In this document: in pieces, positions 1 through 8,581 of the stretch
Position numbering within the stretch: the first letter of the stretch is position 1
Layout of the letters: each line of letters opens with the position of its first letter
DNA from: Achromobacter xylosoxidans
Lineage (GTDB): Bacteria > Pseudomonadota > Gammaproteobacteria > Burkholderiales > Burkholderiaceae_B
Assembly: GCF_014490035.1 (NCBI RefSeq)
Contig: NZ_CP061008.1
Span: forward strand, 2,914,001 to 2,978,000
Direction: 5' to 3'
Length of the DNA: 64,000 nucleotides
Program-made: the position numbers and the translations under genes
The notes under the pieces: generated by a model
The model's input: only the letters and a program-made list of their open reading frames with translations
Told to the model about the DNA's origin: nothing
Database searches by the model: none

Positions 1-1827
1 ATTGCCGAGGATGGCGCCCGAGGTACCACCATTGCCCAGCTGCAGCGTGCCCGCCGAGATCGTGGTACTGCCGGTGTAGGTATTGTCGGCGGTCAGGATC
101 GTGGTGCCAGAGCCGATCTGGTTGACTCTGCCGCTGCCGGAGATCAGCCCGGAGAAGGTCTGGACGTCGGAGCGGTTGAACGTCAGCGCGCCATTGTTCG
201 CGACGTTGCCCAGGATGGCGCCCGAGGTGCCGCCGTTGCCCAGCTGCAGCGTGCCGGCCGAGATCGTGGTGCCGCCGGTGTAGGTATTGTCCGCCGTCAG
301 GATGGTCGTGCCCGCGCCGATCTGGTTGACCACGCCGCTACCGGAGATCAGGCCAGGGAATGCCACGGTATCGGAGCGATTGAAGGCCAGCGCCCCATTG
401 TTGGTCACGTTGCCCAGGATGGCGCCCGAACTGCCGCCATCGCCCAGTTGCAGCGTGCCCGCAGAGATCGTGGTGCCTCCCGCATAGGTATTGTTGCCTG
501 TCAGCACCGCGGTGCCGGCGCCGATCTGGCTGACCGAACCGCTGCCGGAAATCTGGCCTGCGAACGTCAGGGTGTTGGAGCGATCGAACACCAGCGCCCC
601 ATTGTTCGCTACGTTGCCGACGATCGCGCCCGTGGTGCCGCCATTGCCCAACTGCAAGGTTCCAGCCGCGATGGCGGTGCCGCCGGTATAGGTGTTGTTG
701 GCCGTCAGTATCGTGGCGCCCGTGCCATTCTGGTTGACCACGCCGCTGCCCGAGATCAGGCCTGCGAACGTCACGCTGTCAGTGCGGTTGAAGTTCAGGA
801 TGCCGTTGTTTGCGACGTTGCCCACGATGGCGCCGCTGGTGCCGCCATTGCCCAATTGCAGCGTGCCGCCGGCGATCGTGGTACCGCCCGTGTAATTGTT
901 GTTGGCGGTCAGTATTGTGGTGCCGTTGTAGGTGCTGAGCTTGCCCGCGCCGGTGATGCCGGGAGTAAACACATAGCCGGCGGTGTTGGTGTGGTTGAAC
1001 ACCAGTCCGCCTGTTGCGCCCAGGGTCAGGCTGGGACTGGGGCCCGTCAACGACAGCGTGCCAGGGGCCGCCGCAGCGGCCAGCGCGGCAGCGCCGATAT
1101 TGATGACGCCTTGTGAACTGGCCGCTCCGCCAACCACGGCGCTGGTCGCACTGACCACGGCATCGTTCGAAATGGTCACGGCGCCGTTGCCCGAAGCGCC
1201 CACGCTGAGTTGAGCGCTGCTGTTCCACTGCGTGCCAGCGCCGCTGACCGTCACCACGCCCACGCTGCCCGGGTCGTAGCCGACAACGGCGGCCGCATTG
1301 CTCACGACCGCGCTGTCGCTGATCTGCAGCGTGCCGTTGCCGGTCTGGCCCACGCGCATGAAGCCGGTGGTGTTCAGCTGCGATCCCAGGCCGCTTACCG
1401 TAACGGTGCCGGTGCCGCCCGCCGCCACGCCCACATAAGTGTTGGTCGTGCTTCTGACGACACCGCCGTTCGAAACACCCAGCGTGCCCGTGCCCGAGAA
1501 CCCTACGGACAGGCCAGCGCTGTTCGTCCATTGCGCTCCCGTGCCGCTCACCGTCACATGGCCGGTGCTGCCGACCTGCCGGCCGATGAAGCCGGATCCG
1601 TTGGACACCACGCCGGTCGCGCCAATCTGCAGCGTGCCGGTACTGGTGTTGCCTACCGTGAGGGAACTGGCTCCCAGGTTCCAGGGCGAACTCTGCGACC
1701 CGGGAACGGTGACTATCGATCCGCCGTCGATGGTCTGGGAGTAGGCGGGGAAAGCGCCCAACGCGATCAGGAATGCGCTGGAAAGCTTGAATGACAAGCG
1801 GACGTCAATTGGTGACAAGGGCTGCAT
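1..1827 (-). CDS. Autotransporter adhesin, N-terminal part (continues past left edge)
   Basis: The minus strand is open from an ATG at 1827 to the window edge (609 codons, no stop). The first ~30 residues form a signal peptide (hydrophobic FLIALGAFPAYS, cleavage likely after AYSQ). Residues ~35-270 are Gly/Ser/Thr-rich short repeats of the type 'GTGTVTVSGxGSQ', expected to form a beta helix. From residue ~300 there are autotransporter-associated beta-strand (PATR) repeats carrying NNTYTGGTTIxAGTLQLGNGG, each 68 residues. This architecture is that of a type V secreted passenger; the beta-barrel must lie beyond position 1 and is not seen. A weak purine-rich GAGTAGAGAAG precedes the ATG. The passenger end and translocator are missing from view, so the exact family is not fixed. 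Confidence 0.85.
   Translation of the reverse strand, partial: MQPLSPIDVRLSFKLSSAFLIALGAFPAYSQTIDGGSIVTVPGSQSSPWNLGASSLTVGNTSTGTLQIGATGVVSNGSGFIGRQVGSTGHVTVSGTGAQWTNSAGLSVGFSGTGTLGVSNGGVVRSTTNTYVGVAAGGTGTVTVSGLGSQLNTTGFMRVGQTGNGTLQISDSAVVSNAAAVVGYDPGSVGVVTVSGAGTQWNSSAQLSVGASGNGAVTISNDAVVSATSAVVGGAASSQGVINIGAAALAAAAAPGTLSLTGPSPSLTLGATGGLVFNHTNTAGYVFTPGITGAGKLSTYNGTTILTANNNYTGGTTIAGGTLQLGNGGTSGAIVGNVANNGILNFNRTDSVTFAGLISGSGVVNQNGTGATILTANNTYTGGTAIAAGTLQLGNGGTTGAIVGNVANNGALVFDRSNTLTFAGQISGSGSVSQIGAGTAVLTGNNTYAGGTTISAGTLQLGDGGSSGAILGNVTNNGALAFNRSDTVAFPGLISGSGVVNQIGAGTTILTADNTYTGGTTISAGTLQLGNGGTSGAILGNVANNGALTFNRSDVQTFSGLISGSGRVNQIGSGTTILTADNTYTGSTTISAGTLQLGNGGTSGAILGN
8..1025. repeat. Tandem array of 204-bp coding repeats
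   Basis: Units begin at about 8, 212, 416, 620 and 824, a period of exactly 204 bp (68 codons), and the array continues off the left edge. The word AGGATGGCGCCCGA recurs at the first three unit starts. Units are highly similar at DNA level, and divergence rises towards the 824-1025 unit, the one nearest the signal peptide. They encode PATR repeats of the autotransporter passenger. Such arrays can change copy number by slippage or recombination and are prone to assembly collapse. Confidence 0.85.
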
Positions 1828-2485
1828 CTTCTCTACTCACTTAATCAAAAGAAATTCAGTGAAGTGATCGTCTGCGCGTAATGCCTGCCAATTGAATTTG
1901 CCGGTGGGTGAACAACCGACGAGGGCAGGCAACAAGAATAAGCCTGTTTATCGTTGTTGTTACAACAATAAATAGGGTCATATAACGACGCGCAGGAATG
2001 TGTGGCTTCCCGTCTACTCAGACGGCAGCCATGGAGGTGCGGTGAAAGTGCCGGGCGATCAGGGAACCGAAGCGATTCCGATCAGAGGCGGGAAATGGAC
2101 GGAGGCTGAACCCGGGCGCGCGCGCAAGGCGGTGCGACGGCAGACGAGGCCGAGGGGGAGAGGGGACGTACAGGCAACGCGCATGGCAGATCGAACCGAC
2201 AAAAAAAATGCCTAGCCTCAGTAGTTCTGTTCCATGGCAGAGCTGCTTGGACCTCCGGATTCAGCACATGGTCTGGAAATGCACGAACGAGGATTTTGCA
2301 AAGGAGGTCAGGTTCAGATTAGTGCTGGAAAATCCAGGCGCGATTGATGCAAATCAATGGCCTCGCGCGACGCGCGCTTAATCAGCTGTTTATGCGCAGA
2401 GCACTGTCGGGTTCCCACAACCGATAGCAATACTGTTGCGGATTGCAGCGATAGTGCGTGGCGCGGCGTTCGGTGTTCGAGCCGC
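1828..2485. other. Intergenic region without a convincing gene
   Basis: No reading frame here has plausible coding character. It holds the upstream region of the autotransporter, including a perfect inverted repeat TTGTTGT-T-ACAACAA at 1954-1968 that could be a regulator site. The 2000-2215 plus frame is Arg/Gly-rich and has no ribosome binding site, so it is not called. Confidence 0.5.
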
Positions 2486-4333
2486 TCAGGCGCCGGTCCG
2501 GCGCAGCAGGCCGGCCGGTGTGCACTGGCTCAGCAAGGGGTCGCCGGCCTCCATAAGCACAGGTTCGACAGGGAGGCGCAGGCGCGGCAGCAGCCGCGCC
2601 AGCAGCATCTCGCAATCGCGCCGCAAATAGCTTTGTTCGCCCGTCAGTTTGCCGATGGCGCGCGCCCATGCCGAATCCTGCGCCAGCACCAGCAGCGCGA
2701 GATGGCCGTTGCCGGCTTCGCGCAACAGCCAGACGCCGGTGGCGGCGCGCAGTAGCGGATCCAGCGTGTCGGCGAATTTGCGCAGTTCGGATTCACTGAG
2801 ACCATGCGGTTGGTAGCGCGCGTGGCCGTCCTCGGTCTGGAGCTGCCGCTGCAGCCTGTCCGCCTCCACCCGCCAAGCTTGCGCTTGGCTGGCATCACCG
2901 CGCCGTAGCGCCGCTGCCGTCAACTGGCGCAGGCAGGGCTGGCGATGGAGGCCGGGTTGCTCGATGGCTTGCTGCCATAGCGCCTCGGCGCCTGCTTCCA
3001 GGCGCGAAGTCTCGGCGTTGGTCTGGTGGGCAGCCCGTCGTAGCTGTAGCGCGGCCAGTTGGCAAAGCGTGGGCAGGTGGCCGGGATGATCCTGCAAATT
3101 CTGTTCGAGCATGGCGGCGGCGCCGTCCGCGTCGCCGGTCAGCGTGTCGGCGTACCAGGCCATGCGCGCCCGTTCGTCGGCCGACAGCGTGCGCAGGCGC
3201 TGCTTGCGCAGCAGCTCGTGATGGCCGGCAATGGCTTCGTCGCGTTCGTTTTGCGCCTCGCGGGTGGCCTGCTCAATGGCGTCGCGCTGCGATTCATCCA
3301 GCGCACGGGCCAGGGGCAGGCGCTGGTCGGCCAGCCATGCTTCAGCGGCATTGGGCGCGGCGCGGCGCCAGGGCAGGGGACTGGCGCTGGTTGCATGCAG
3401 CGCGGCCAGACGGTCCGACAGGGAAGGATGCGTGTCGTCATCGGCGGTTGGGATGCACAGCGCCTGATGCAGCCAGGCCTGCGCTTCGGCCTCGTCGCGA
3501 GGGCAGGGCAGCTCGGCCGCGCCGGCCAGCCGCGCATGTGGCGAGGGTGGCTGTGCGTCAGAGGCTTGTGCGTAGACGTCCGGCCAATACTCGCGCAAGG
3601 CCCGGCCCAGCAAGGACACGGCCAGCAGCGCGCTCGCTGCGGTATCGGCGCCACAGGCTAGCGCAGACTGCGCATCGGCCTCGTACTCGCACTCCCGCGC
3701 AAAATCCAGGCTCGCCGCCAAAAAGCGCGGCACGTGCCAATTCATGAAGAGGCGCAGCGGTCCCGTCGACAGCCCCTTGCGCCGTTCCAGCTGCCTTGCG
3801 GCTTCTTGCCATTGCAGGCGCGCAAAGTACACCCGGCTGGCGTAGCGCCCGTGGCTGCCCGCGATATGCGCGCATTCATGCGCCAGGATGGCGCGGCAGG
3901 ACTCGGCCGAGAGCATCTCCAGCAGCGGCTGTCCCAGCCACAGCACGTTGCGCGTGCGGCCCAGCAGGCGCCGGTGCTGCCGGATGCTGGCGTTGAACTC
4001 GCCGTTCAGGTAGACGGCATCCAGCGCCGGCGCACCCAGGCGGGCGCGCACTTGCTCGATCTCGCGGAACAGCGCGGGAGCGTCTTCGGGTTGCAGGCGT
4101 ATGCCGTCCTCCGCGCCTGGCGGGCGCGCGGCAAAAGGCAGCCGCAGCATCGCCCAGCCCGCGAACGGCAGGGGCAGCGTCAACGCCGCCGCAGCCATGC
4201 CCAGCACTCCCGGCAAGGCTGCGTACAGCCATGCGGGCGCCGTGCATAGCGCCACGCCGGCGCCCGCCAAGGCGGCATCGCCCAGCCATAGCCGGGCAGA
4301 CAGCTTCAATCCCGACAGGCTGCCGCGCGCCAT
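2486..4333 (-). CDS. M48-like membrane metalloprotease with C-terminal helical repeats
   Basis: 615 residues from ATG at 4333; the frame stays open further upstream, but that part overlaps the preceding gene, so the ATG 2 bp after its stop is preferred. Hydrophobic segments lie in residues ~15-75. The zinc motif HECAH (HExxH form) sits in ILAHECAHIAGSHG, with the third ligand region ECEYEADAQSA about 60 residues later, as in the M48 (HtpX/Ste24) peptidases. The C-terminal ~300 residues are Ala/Leu/Gln-rich helical, TPR-like. Inference: a membrane-anchored protease with the active site on one face and a protein-binding tail. It lies downstream of, and is probably co-transcribed with, the DUF4034 gene (2-bp gap), suggesting the two products act together. 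Substrate unknown. Confidence 0.85.
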   Translation of the reverse strand: MARGSLSGLKLSARLWLGDAALAGAGVALCTAPAWLYAALPGVLGMAAAALTLPLPFAGWAMLRLPFAARPPGAEDGIRLQPEDAPALFREIEQVRARLGAPALDAVYLNGEFNASIRQHRRLLGRTRNVLWLGQPLLEMLSAESCRAILAHECAHIAGSHGRYASRVYFARLQWQEAARQLERRKGLSTGPLRLFMNWHVPRFLAASLDFARECEYEADAQSALACGADTAASALLAVSLLGRALREYWPDVYAQASDAQPPSPHARLAGAAELPCPRDEAEAQAWLHQALCIPTADDDTHPSLSDRLAALHATSASPLPWRRAAPNAAEAWLADQRLPLARALDESQRDAIEQATREAQNERDEAIAGHHELLRKQRLRTLSADERARMAWYADTLTGDADGAAAMLEQNLQDHPGHLPTLCQLAALQLRRAAHQTNAETSRLEAGAEALWQQAIEQPGLHRQPCLRQLTAAALRRGDASQAQAWRVEADRLQRQLQTEDGHARYQPHGLSESELRKFADTLDPLLRAATGVWLLREAGNGHLALLVLAQDSAWARAIGKLTGEQSYLRRDCEMLLARLLPRLRLPVEPVLMEAGDPLLSQCTPAGLLRRTGA

Positions 4334-4335
4334 GC

Positions 4336-6345
4336 TTACTGCGCGGCCGGCTTGGGCGGCAGGTCTTCGGCCGACACGCCGCCGCGGCCCAGATAGGCGC
4401 CGAACACCGTGCCTATGGTCTTGACCAGGCTGTGCGAGTTCATCACCTGAGCCTGGATGTCTTCGATGTCCTCGTCGTCCGGCTGCAGGCGGCAGGCATG
4501 CTGCGCCCATTCGATCGCGGCAAAGCGGTTCTTCTTGGCGCCGCGGCCATGCGTGTAGGCCAGCGCGATCTCGGCGCTGGCGCGCCCGGCGCGCCAGTCG
4601 TCGTCTTCCTCGACCAGCGGGCGCAGGTAGGCGCGCACGCCTTCCTGCTGCTCCTGCTCGGTGCCGTGGTCGCGCAGCAGCACGCCGATGCGCAGGCGGG
4701 CCAGCGCCTCCGCGCGCGGCTCCTCGCGTGCGCCTTGCAGCAGCCACAACACCCGGTCCAGGTTCTCGCGGCGCGAAAAGTCCATCTCGCCGTCGAAGAT
4801 ATTGCGATGGGCCATGTTGTACTTCGCCAGCGGCGAACCATCCTCCACCGCGCGCGCCAGCCACTGGTCGCGCACTTCGTTGTCCAGGTAGCTGTCGGGC
4901 GTGTTGTCGCGGAACCCACGGTGGATGTCGTACATGCTGCAGGCGGCGTCCGGCACGCGCCGATCCGCCAGCTGCCGCGACAGGAAATAGCCCTGCTCAT
5001 GGTCGCCGCCATCCCATAGCATCGCGGCGGCCGCCAGCACGTTGAAATCGTCATCCATCTGGTCCGCCGCCAGTACCGCTGCGCGGTCCAGCAGCTGCTG
5101 AGCTCGCGCCGGATCCTGAGCAAAACCCCAGCGGCCGAACTGATGCGCCACGGCCGCCAGCGCATGCGCCGTGGCCACTTGATCCCAGCCGCACATGCGT
5201 TCCAGCACGCGCTTGAACGCGCCGTCGTCGTCGGGCTGGTGATGGATGATGCTCACGTGCGCGAAGCTGCGGAACGGCCCGTCCACCTGCGCGAAATACT
5301 CGTTCGGCCCGAATGCCGCCACGCTTTGGCCATGCAGTGCGCGGGCGCGCGCCTGGTCCTGCAGCGAATAGCTGGCGAACTGCGCGTAGTAACCCAAGGC
5401 CATGCCACGCTCGGTGGGCCGAAGCTCGCGCGCCAGGAACGACTCGAAAATGCGGCCGTACTCGTCGACCGCCTCGGTGTCGTCCGGTTCCGGATAGCTG
5501 TCCAGCGAGTCATAAATCCCGATCCAGCGGATCGCATTGCGCTGCGGCTCCGTCAGCGCCGCGCATAGCGGGCCGCTGGCCATGCCGTCGATGTCCTCGT
5601 AGCTGCCGCCCCAACGCGGTTGCAGGTACTGCGCGTAGGCCGTCAACGCACCCAGATGCCCGGGCCGCAGTTCCAGCGCACGCAGCAGCCAGTAATCCTT
5701 GGCCTGCTCCATTTCGTGCTCGGCGCGCGGCGCCAGCCAGGCCGGCAAGGCTTGCGGCGCCTGCGCGAGTCGCGGCACGCCCACTGACGCCAGATGCGCC
5801 AGCGCCGCATCCATCAGGCCTTCTTCCTCGATGTCATCATGCGTCAAGGTCGCGGGCGGATTACCCGTGAACAGCGCGCGCAGCCAGTAGGGTTCCTTGA
5901 AATGCGCGGCCAGCTGCATCATCGTCACGCAGGCTGCAATCGGGCGCGGAGAAAGCGCCATCGCCTGCAGCAGCGCTGCCGCAGAGCTTTCGCAAGCCAG
6001 CGCCGCGCCCAGCCAACGGTCCTGGGTCACGCTGTCCGCCCAGCCATAACCGCGTATATCGGCCGCGCGGCCATAGCAGAAATTACCCATCACCAACTGC
6101 GCGTGATACGAGTCCGGGCAGGCGGCGATCCAGGCTTGCAGAAAGTCCGAAGCGTCCTGGTACGACACGGTCGAATAGTCGAACAGCGTGCCGGAATTGG
6201 CCGCCTCGAAATAGGGCGCGCCGGGGTTTTCCGTGTCCGCCCAGTCTTGCTGTTCCAGGTCGGCGTAATAGGCGTCGAGCTGCGCGTAGGCGCGGGATTG
6301 AACCAGGGCGCGGACGTCGCGGCGGATGGAGGAGAGGGATTGCAA
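4336..6345 (-). CDS. DUF4034 / Sel1-TPR-like repeat protein
   Basis: 669 residues, no signal peptide or membrane segment, hence probably cytoplasmic. The N-terminal ~330 residues fit the DUF4034 family: a helical region with LQAWIAACPDSYHAQLVMG and GYGWADSVTQD-type motifs. The C-terminal half has Sel1/TPR-like helical pairs, for example SPLAKYNMAHRNIFDG and IALAYTHGRGAKKNRFAAIEWAQHAC. Such proteins usually serve as interaction scaffolds; no catalytic motif is visible. It is the first gene of the operon and the protease follows 2 bp after its stop. GGAGG lies close upstream of the ATG (reverse complement of 6347-6351), supporting this start. The DUF4034 assignment is from memory of the family. 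Confidence 0.8.
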   Translation of the reverse strand: MQSLSSIRRDVRALVQSRAYAQLDAYYADLEQQDWADTENPGAPYFEAANSGTLFDYSTVSYQDASDFLQAWIAACPDSYHAQLVMGNFCYGRAADIRGYGWADSVTQDRWLGAALACESSAAALLQAMALSPRPIAACVTMMQLAAHFKEPYWLRALFTGNPPATLTHDDIEEEGLMDAALAHLASVGVPRLAQAPQALPAWLAPRAEHEMEQAKDYWLLRALELRPGHLGALTAYAQYLQPRWGGSYEDIDGMASGPLCAALTEPQRNAIRWIGIYDSLDSYPEPDDTEAVDEYGRIFESFLARELRPTERGMALGYYAQFASYSLQDQARARALHGQSVAAFGPNEYFAQVDGPFRSFAHVSIIHHQPDDDGAFKRVLERMCGWDQVATAHALAAVAHQFGRWGFAQDPARAQQLLDRAAVLAADQMDDDFNVLAAAAMLWDGGDHEQGYFLSRQLADRRVPDAACSMYDIHRGFRDNTPDSYLDNEVRDQWLARAVEDGSPLAKYNMAHRNIFDGEMDFSRRENLDRVLWLLQGAREEPRAEALARLRIGVLLRDHGTEQEQQEGVRAYLRPLVEEDDDWRAGRASAEIALAYTHGRGAKKNRFAAIEWAQHACRLQPDDEDIEDIQAQVMNSHSLVKTIGTVFGAYLGRGGVSAEDLPPKPAAQ

Positions 6346-6736
6346 GGAGGCACCTGATGAAAGGGACGTGATTTACCCGCGGGCGGGGCGGGCAGATGAT
6401 GCCTGAGTTCGGCGCAAGGTTGCGAAACCAATGCGATAAAATGTCAAAAAATATGACAAATAGAAAACTGGCGATGAGTTCACGTTCGGGCCCTGCTGGG
6501 GCCTGGGAAAGAAGGGGCAAAAGCTGCCTTAGTTTCGGAGTTGAACGCCCCGCCAAAAATGACAGTATACGAATATAGGTTTCAAAATGTATTTTCGCCG
6601 AGGCTGAACAGGCGTCGTGTCATCGCCCGCAGCGCCTTGTAGCCAAGACCAAGTTTGGCGCGCAAGGCGGCGCCGGACGGTGTGGTCTTCAGCCAATACC
6701 CCGCGTCGCCCCAATCACCAGGGATAAGGCTGCAAC
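6346..6736. other. Intergenic region between divergent genes
   Basis: About 390 bases carrying the upstream regions of the leftward DUF4034 operon and the rightward DUF4917 gene. It has AT-rich patches (6430-6470 and 6555-6595) that could hold promoters, but no clear -35/-10 pair was identified and no small gene is supported. Confidence 0.4.
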
Positions 6737-7729
6737 ATGGCTCACAAGATCTTCAATTGGCAGGACCTCGAAAATGACTTCTCCGACACCTTGCTCGTCG
6801 GCAATGGAGCGAGCGTCGCCGTCAGCGGCGAGTTCGGATACACGGGCTTGTTCGAAGCCGCGCAGGTGCACAGCTTTATCGACGCCAAGGCGCAGGATGT
6901 ATTCGAGCGCTTTGAGACCGATGATTTTGAATTCGTGCTCCGGCGGCTCTGGCAAGCAAAGCAAGTGAATGCCGCCCTGGGTATCGCCGTGAAAGAGGTG
7001 GACGAAGCCTATGCCGCGGTACGCAAGGCGCTCATTCAAACGGTCCGGAAAGTACATGTTTCCTACGAGGAGGCCAGACCCCACCTGGAACCGATCTACA
7101 AGTTCATGCGGCGGTTCCGCACCGTCGTTTCATTGAACTACGACCTCATCGTCTACTGGGCAGCGCAATTGGGAAATGAGGCGCTGGGCAGCCGCTATCA
7201 CTTCAAGGACGGCTTCAACAAGAACGCCTTCGCGGATAACTGGGCGATGTATCGGCAATCCTACGGATCTGTCGATAATCCAACGATCTATTGCTACCCG
7301 CACGGCAACATCGTGCTGGGAGTGACGCCGTCCTTCGAAGAACACAAGCTCGTAGCCGGACCGCAGGGCTTGCTTGACCTGATCTTCGAAGAGTGGCGCT
7401 CGGGCGGCCGCGTGCCGCTGTTCGTGTGCGACGGCACGTCCGACCAGAAGTTGGACGCCATCCAGAAGTCGCATTACTTGCGCAGCGTTTACAACGGCCC
7501 CTTGAGCGAGGTCGGAAAGTCCCTCGTCATCTATGGCTGGGGCATCGCCAAGCAGGAAGGACACATCCTCAATCAGATCGCCGCGGCAGCGCCCGATCGC
7601 GTCGCCGTGTCTGTCCACGAAGGCATGCAGACGTATTGCGACCACGCGCACAAAGCGCTTACGGATATAGGCGTCAAGGACGTGCGGTTCTTCCATTCAG
7701 ATAGCGACGGCGCCTGGCACAACCCCTAA
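6737..7729 (+). CDS. DUF4917 family protein with SIR2-like features
   Basis: 330 residues, soluble. The N-terminus has TLLVGNGASVAVS, a glycine-rich loop of the SIR2-like NAD-binding fold. A central VVSLNYDLIVYWA matches the (N)YD/NWD motif of SIR2-like proteins, followed by YCYPHGNIVLG, which could be the counterpart of the catalytic KLHG histidine. A later SLVIYGWGIAKQEGHIL corresponds to the GFS-GDD region. This order (GxGAS, NYD, PHG, YGWG) is typical of DUF4917 proteins, which I take to be SIR2-related. Function not established; NAD-related enzymology or defence are possible. ATAAGG precedes the ATG. The next genes run in the same direction but with gaps of 96 and 30 bp. Confidence 0.75.
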   Translation: MAHKIFNWQDLENDFSDTLLVGNGASVAVSGEFGYTGLFEAAQVHSFIDAKAQDVFERFETDDFEFVLRRLWQAKQVNAALGIAVKEVDEAYAAVRKALIQTVRKVHVSYEEARPHLEPIYKFMRRFRTVVSLNYDLIVYWAAQLGNEALGSRYHFKDGFNKNAFADNWAMYRQSYGSVDNPTIYCYPHGNIVLGVTPSFEEHKLVAGPQGLLDLIFEEWRSGGRVPLFVCDGTSDQKLDAIQKSHYLRSVYNGPLSEVGKSLVIYGWGIAKQEGHILNQIAAAAPDRVAVSVHEGMQTYCDHAHKALTDIGVKDVRFFHSDSDGAWHNP

Positions 7730-7825
7730 TCCTTCAACCCGATCGGCTCCCATTGATCGGTCCGGTATTGCGTTGCTGGCAGCAGACAGGAGCCTGCGCG
7801 GCAAGTTTCTGTCCAAGGAGTACGT

Positions 7826-8551
7826 ATGGCGGCAAGAAAGACCAAGCGACCTCAGAATGCGTGCCGCGAATGCGGCCACACCTGGTATCCAAGGGGCAAC
7901 AGCCGTTCGCTGAAGTGTCCGAACTGCGGCAATCGGGATGTGAAAATCGTGGGGCCGGGCATATTGGGAGTCGCAGTGCTAGCCGGTTTCCTGTTTCTTT
8001 CGAGCGGCAACAAACCGGATACATCGAAGGCGTCGGCGCCGGCCAATCCCGCAGTCAACGCCGCGATTGCGCAAACGTCGCCAGCACCTGCTGCAATGGG
8101 TACCCCTCAGCGGCAGGAGCAGGCGCTCAGCGTACCCAAAGCGCCGAACGGGGCAACGTGGCCGACCGGAGCAGGATACGTCAACGGATATGAGTCGCGG
8201 GATTTCGGTGGTTCGGTCGTCAACCTGGTTAATCAAAAAACAGGCAACGCATTCTTTGTGAAGCTGGTCAGCAGCGCGCGGGGTGTCCAGTTCAGCAGCA
8301 GGCATGTCTATGTAGGACCCAACCAACAATTCTCGATCGTCAATGTTGCGCCGGGCGATTACTACCTGGCGTTCCAGGACTTGATGAGCAGGAAGTTCTA
8401 CAGGACCAAGGACTTTTCCCTGACCCAGGGGCCGTCGTCGGTGGATGCCGGCAGGCTGCGTTATACGACGATAGGATTTGAATTCACCTGGCAGCCGGGT
8501 GGATACGAGGATGCGCGTCTGATTCCGGCGGCCGAGTTTGGAAGCAGGTGA
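7826..8551 (+). CDS. Zinc-ribbon, single-span membrane protein of unknown function
   Basis: 241 residues. An N-terminal zinc ribbon is formed by Cys13-x2-Cys16 and Cys31-x2-Cys34 (CRECGHTW ... CPNCGN). One membrane segment follows at ~41-58 (IVGPGILGVAVLAGFLFLS), then an Ala/Pro-rich linker and a C-terminal ~120-residue beta-rich domain (SGVxF, NVAPGDYYLAFQD). The pattern 'YVGPNQQFSIVNVAPGDYYLAFQD' region resembles beta-sandwich domains that display a small surface loop. A good AAGGAG lies 7 bp before the ATG. No family recognised; a membrane-tethered sensor or structural protein is a guess. Confidence 0.75.
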   Translation: MAARKTKRPQNACRECGHTWYPRGNSRSLKCPNCGNRDVKIVGPGILGVAVLAGFLFLSSGNKPDTSKASAPANPAVNAAIAQTSPAPAAMGTPQRQEQALSVPKAPNGATWPTGAGYVNGYESRDFGGSVVNLVNQKTGNAFFVKLVSSARGVQFSSRHVYVGPNQQFSIVNVAPGDYYLAFQDLMSRKFYRTKDFSLTQGPSSVDAGRLRYTTIGFEFTWQPGGYEDARLIPAAEFGSR

Positions 8552-8581
8552 TGCCTGGATCTTGCTTAAAAAAGGAAAGAA

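Noticed and set aside
8..950. Regular repeats considered as a CRISPR array
   Set aside because: The period is 204 bp, in frame, and codes for PATR passenger repeats throughout; there are no short repeats with unique spacers.
2000..2215. 71-codon frame in the intergenic region
   Set aside because: Arg/Gly-rich, no ribosome site, no conserved pattern.
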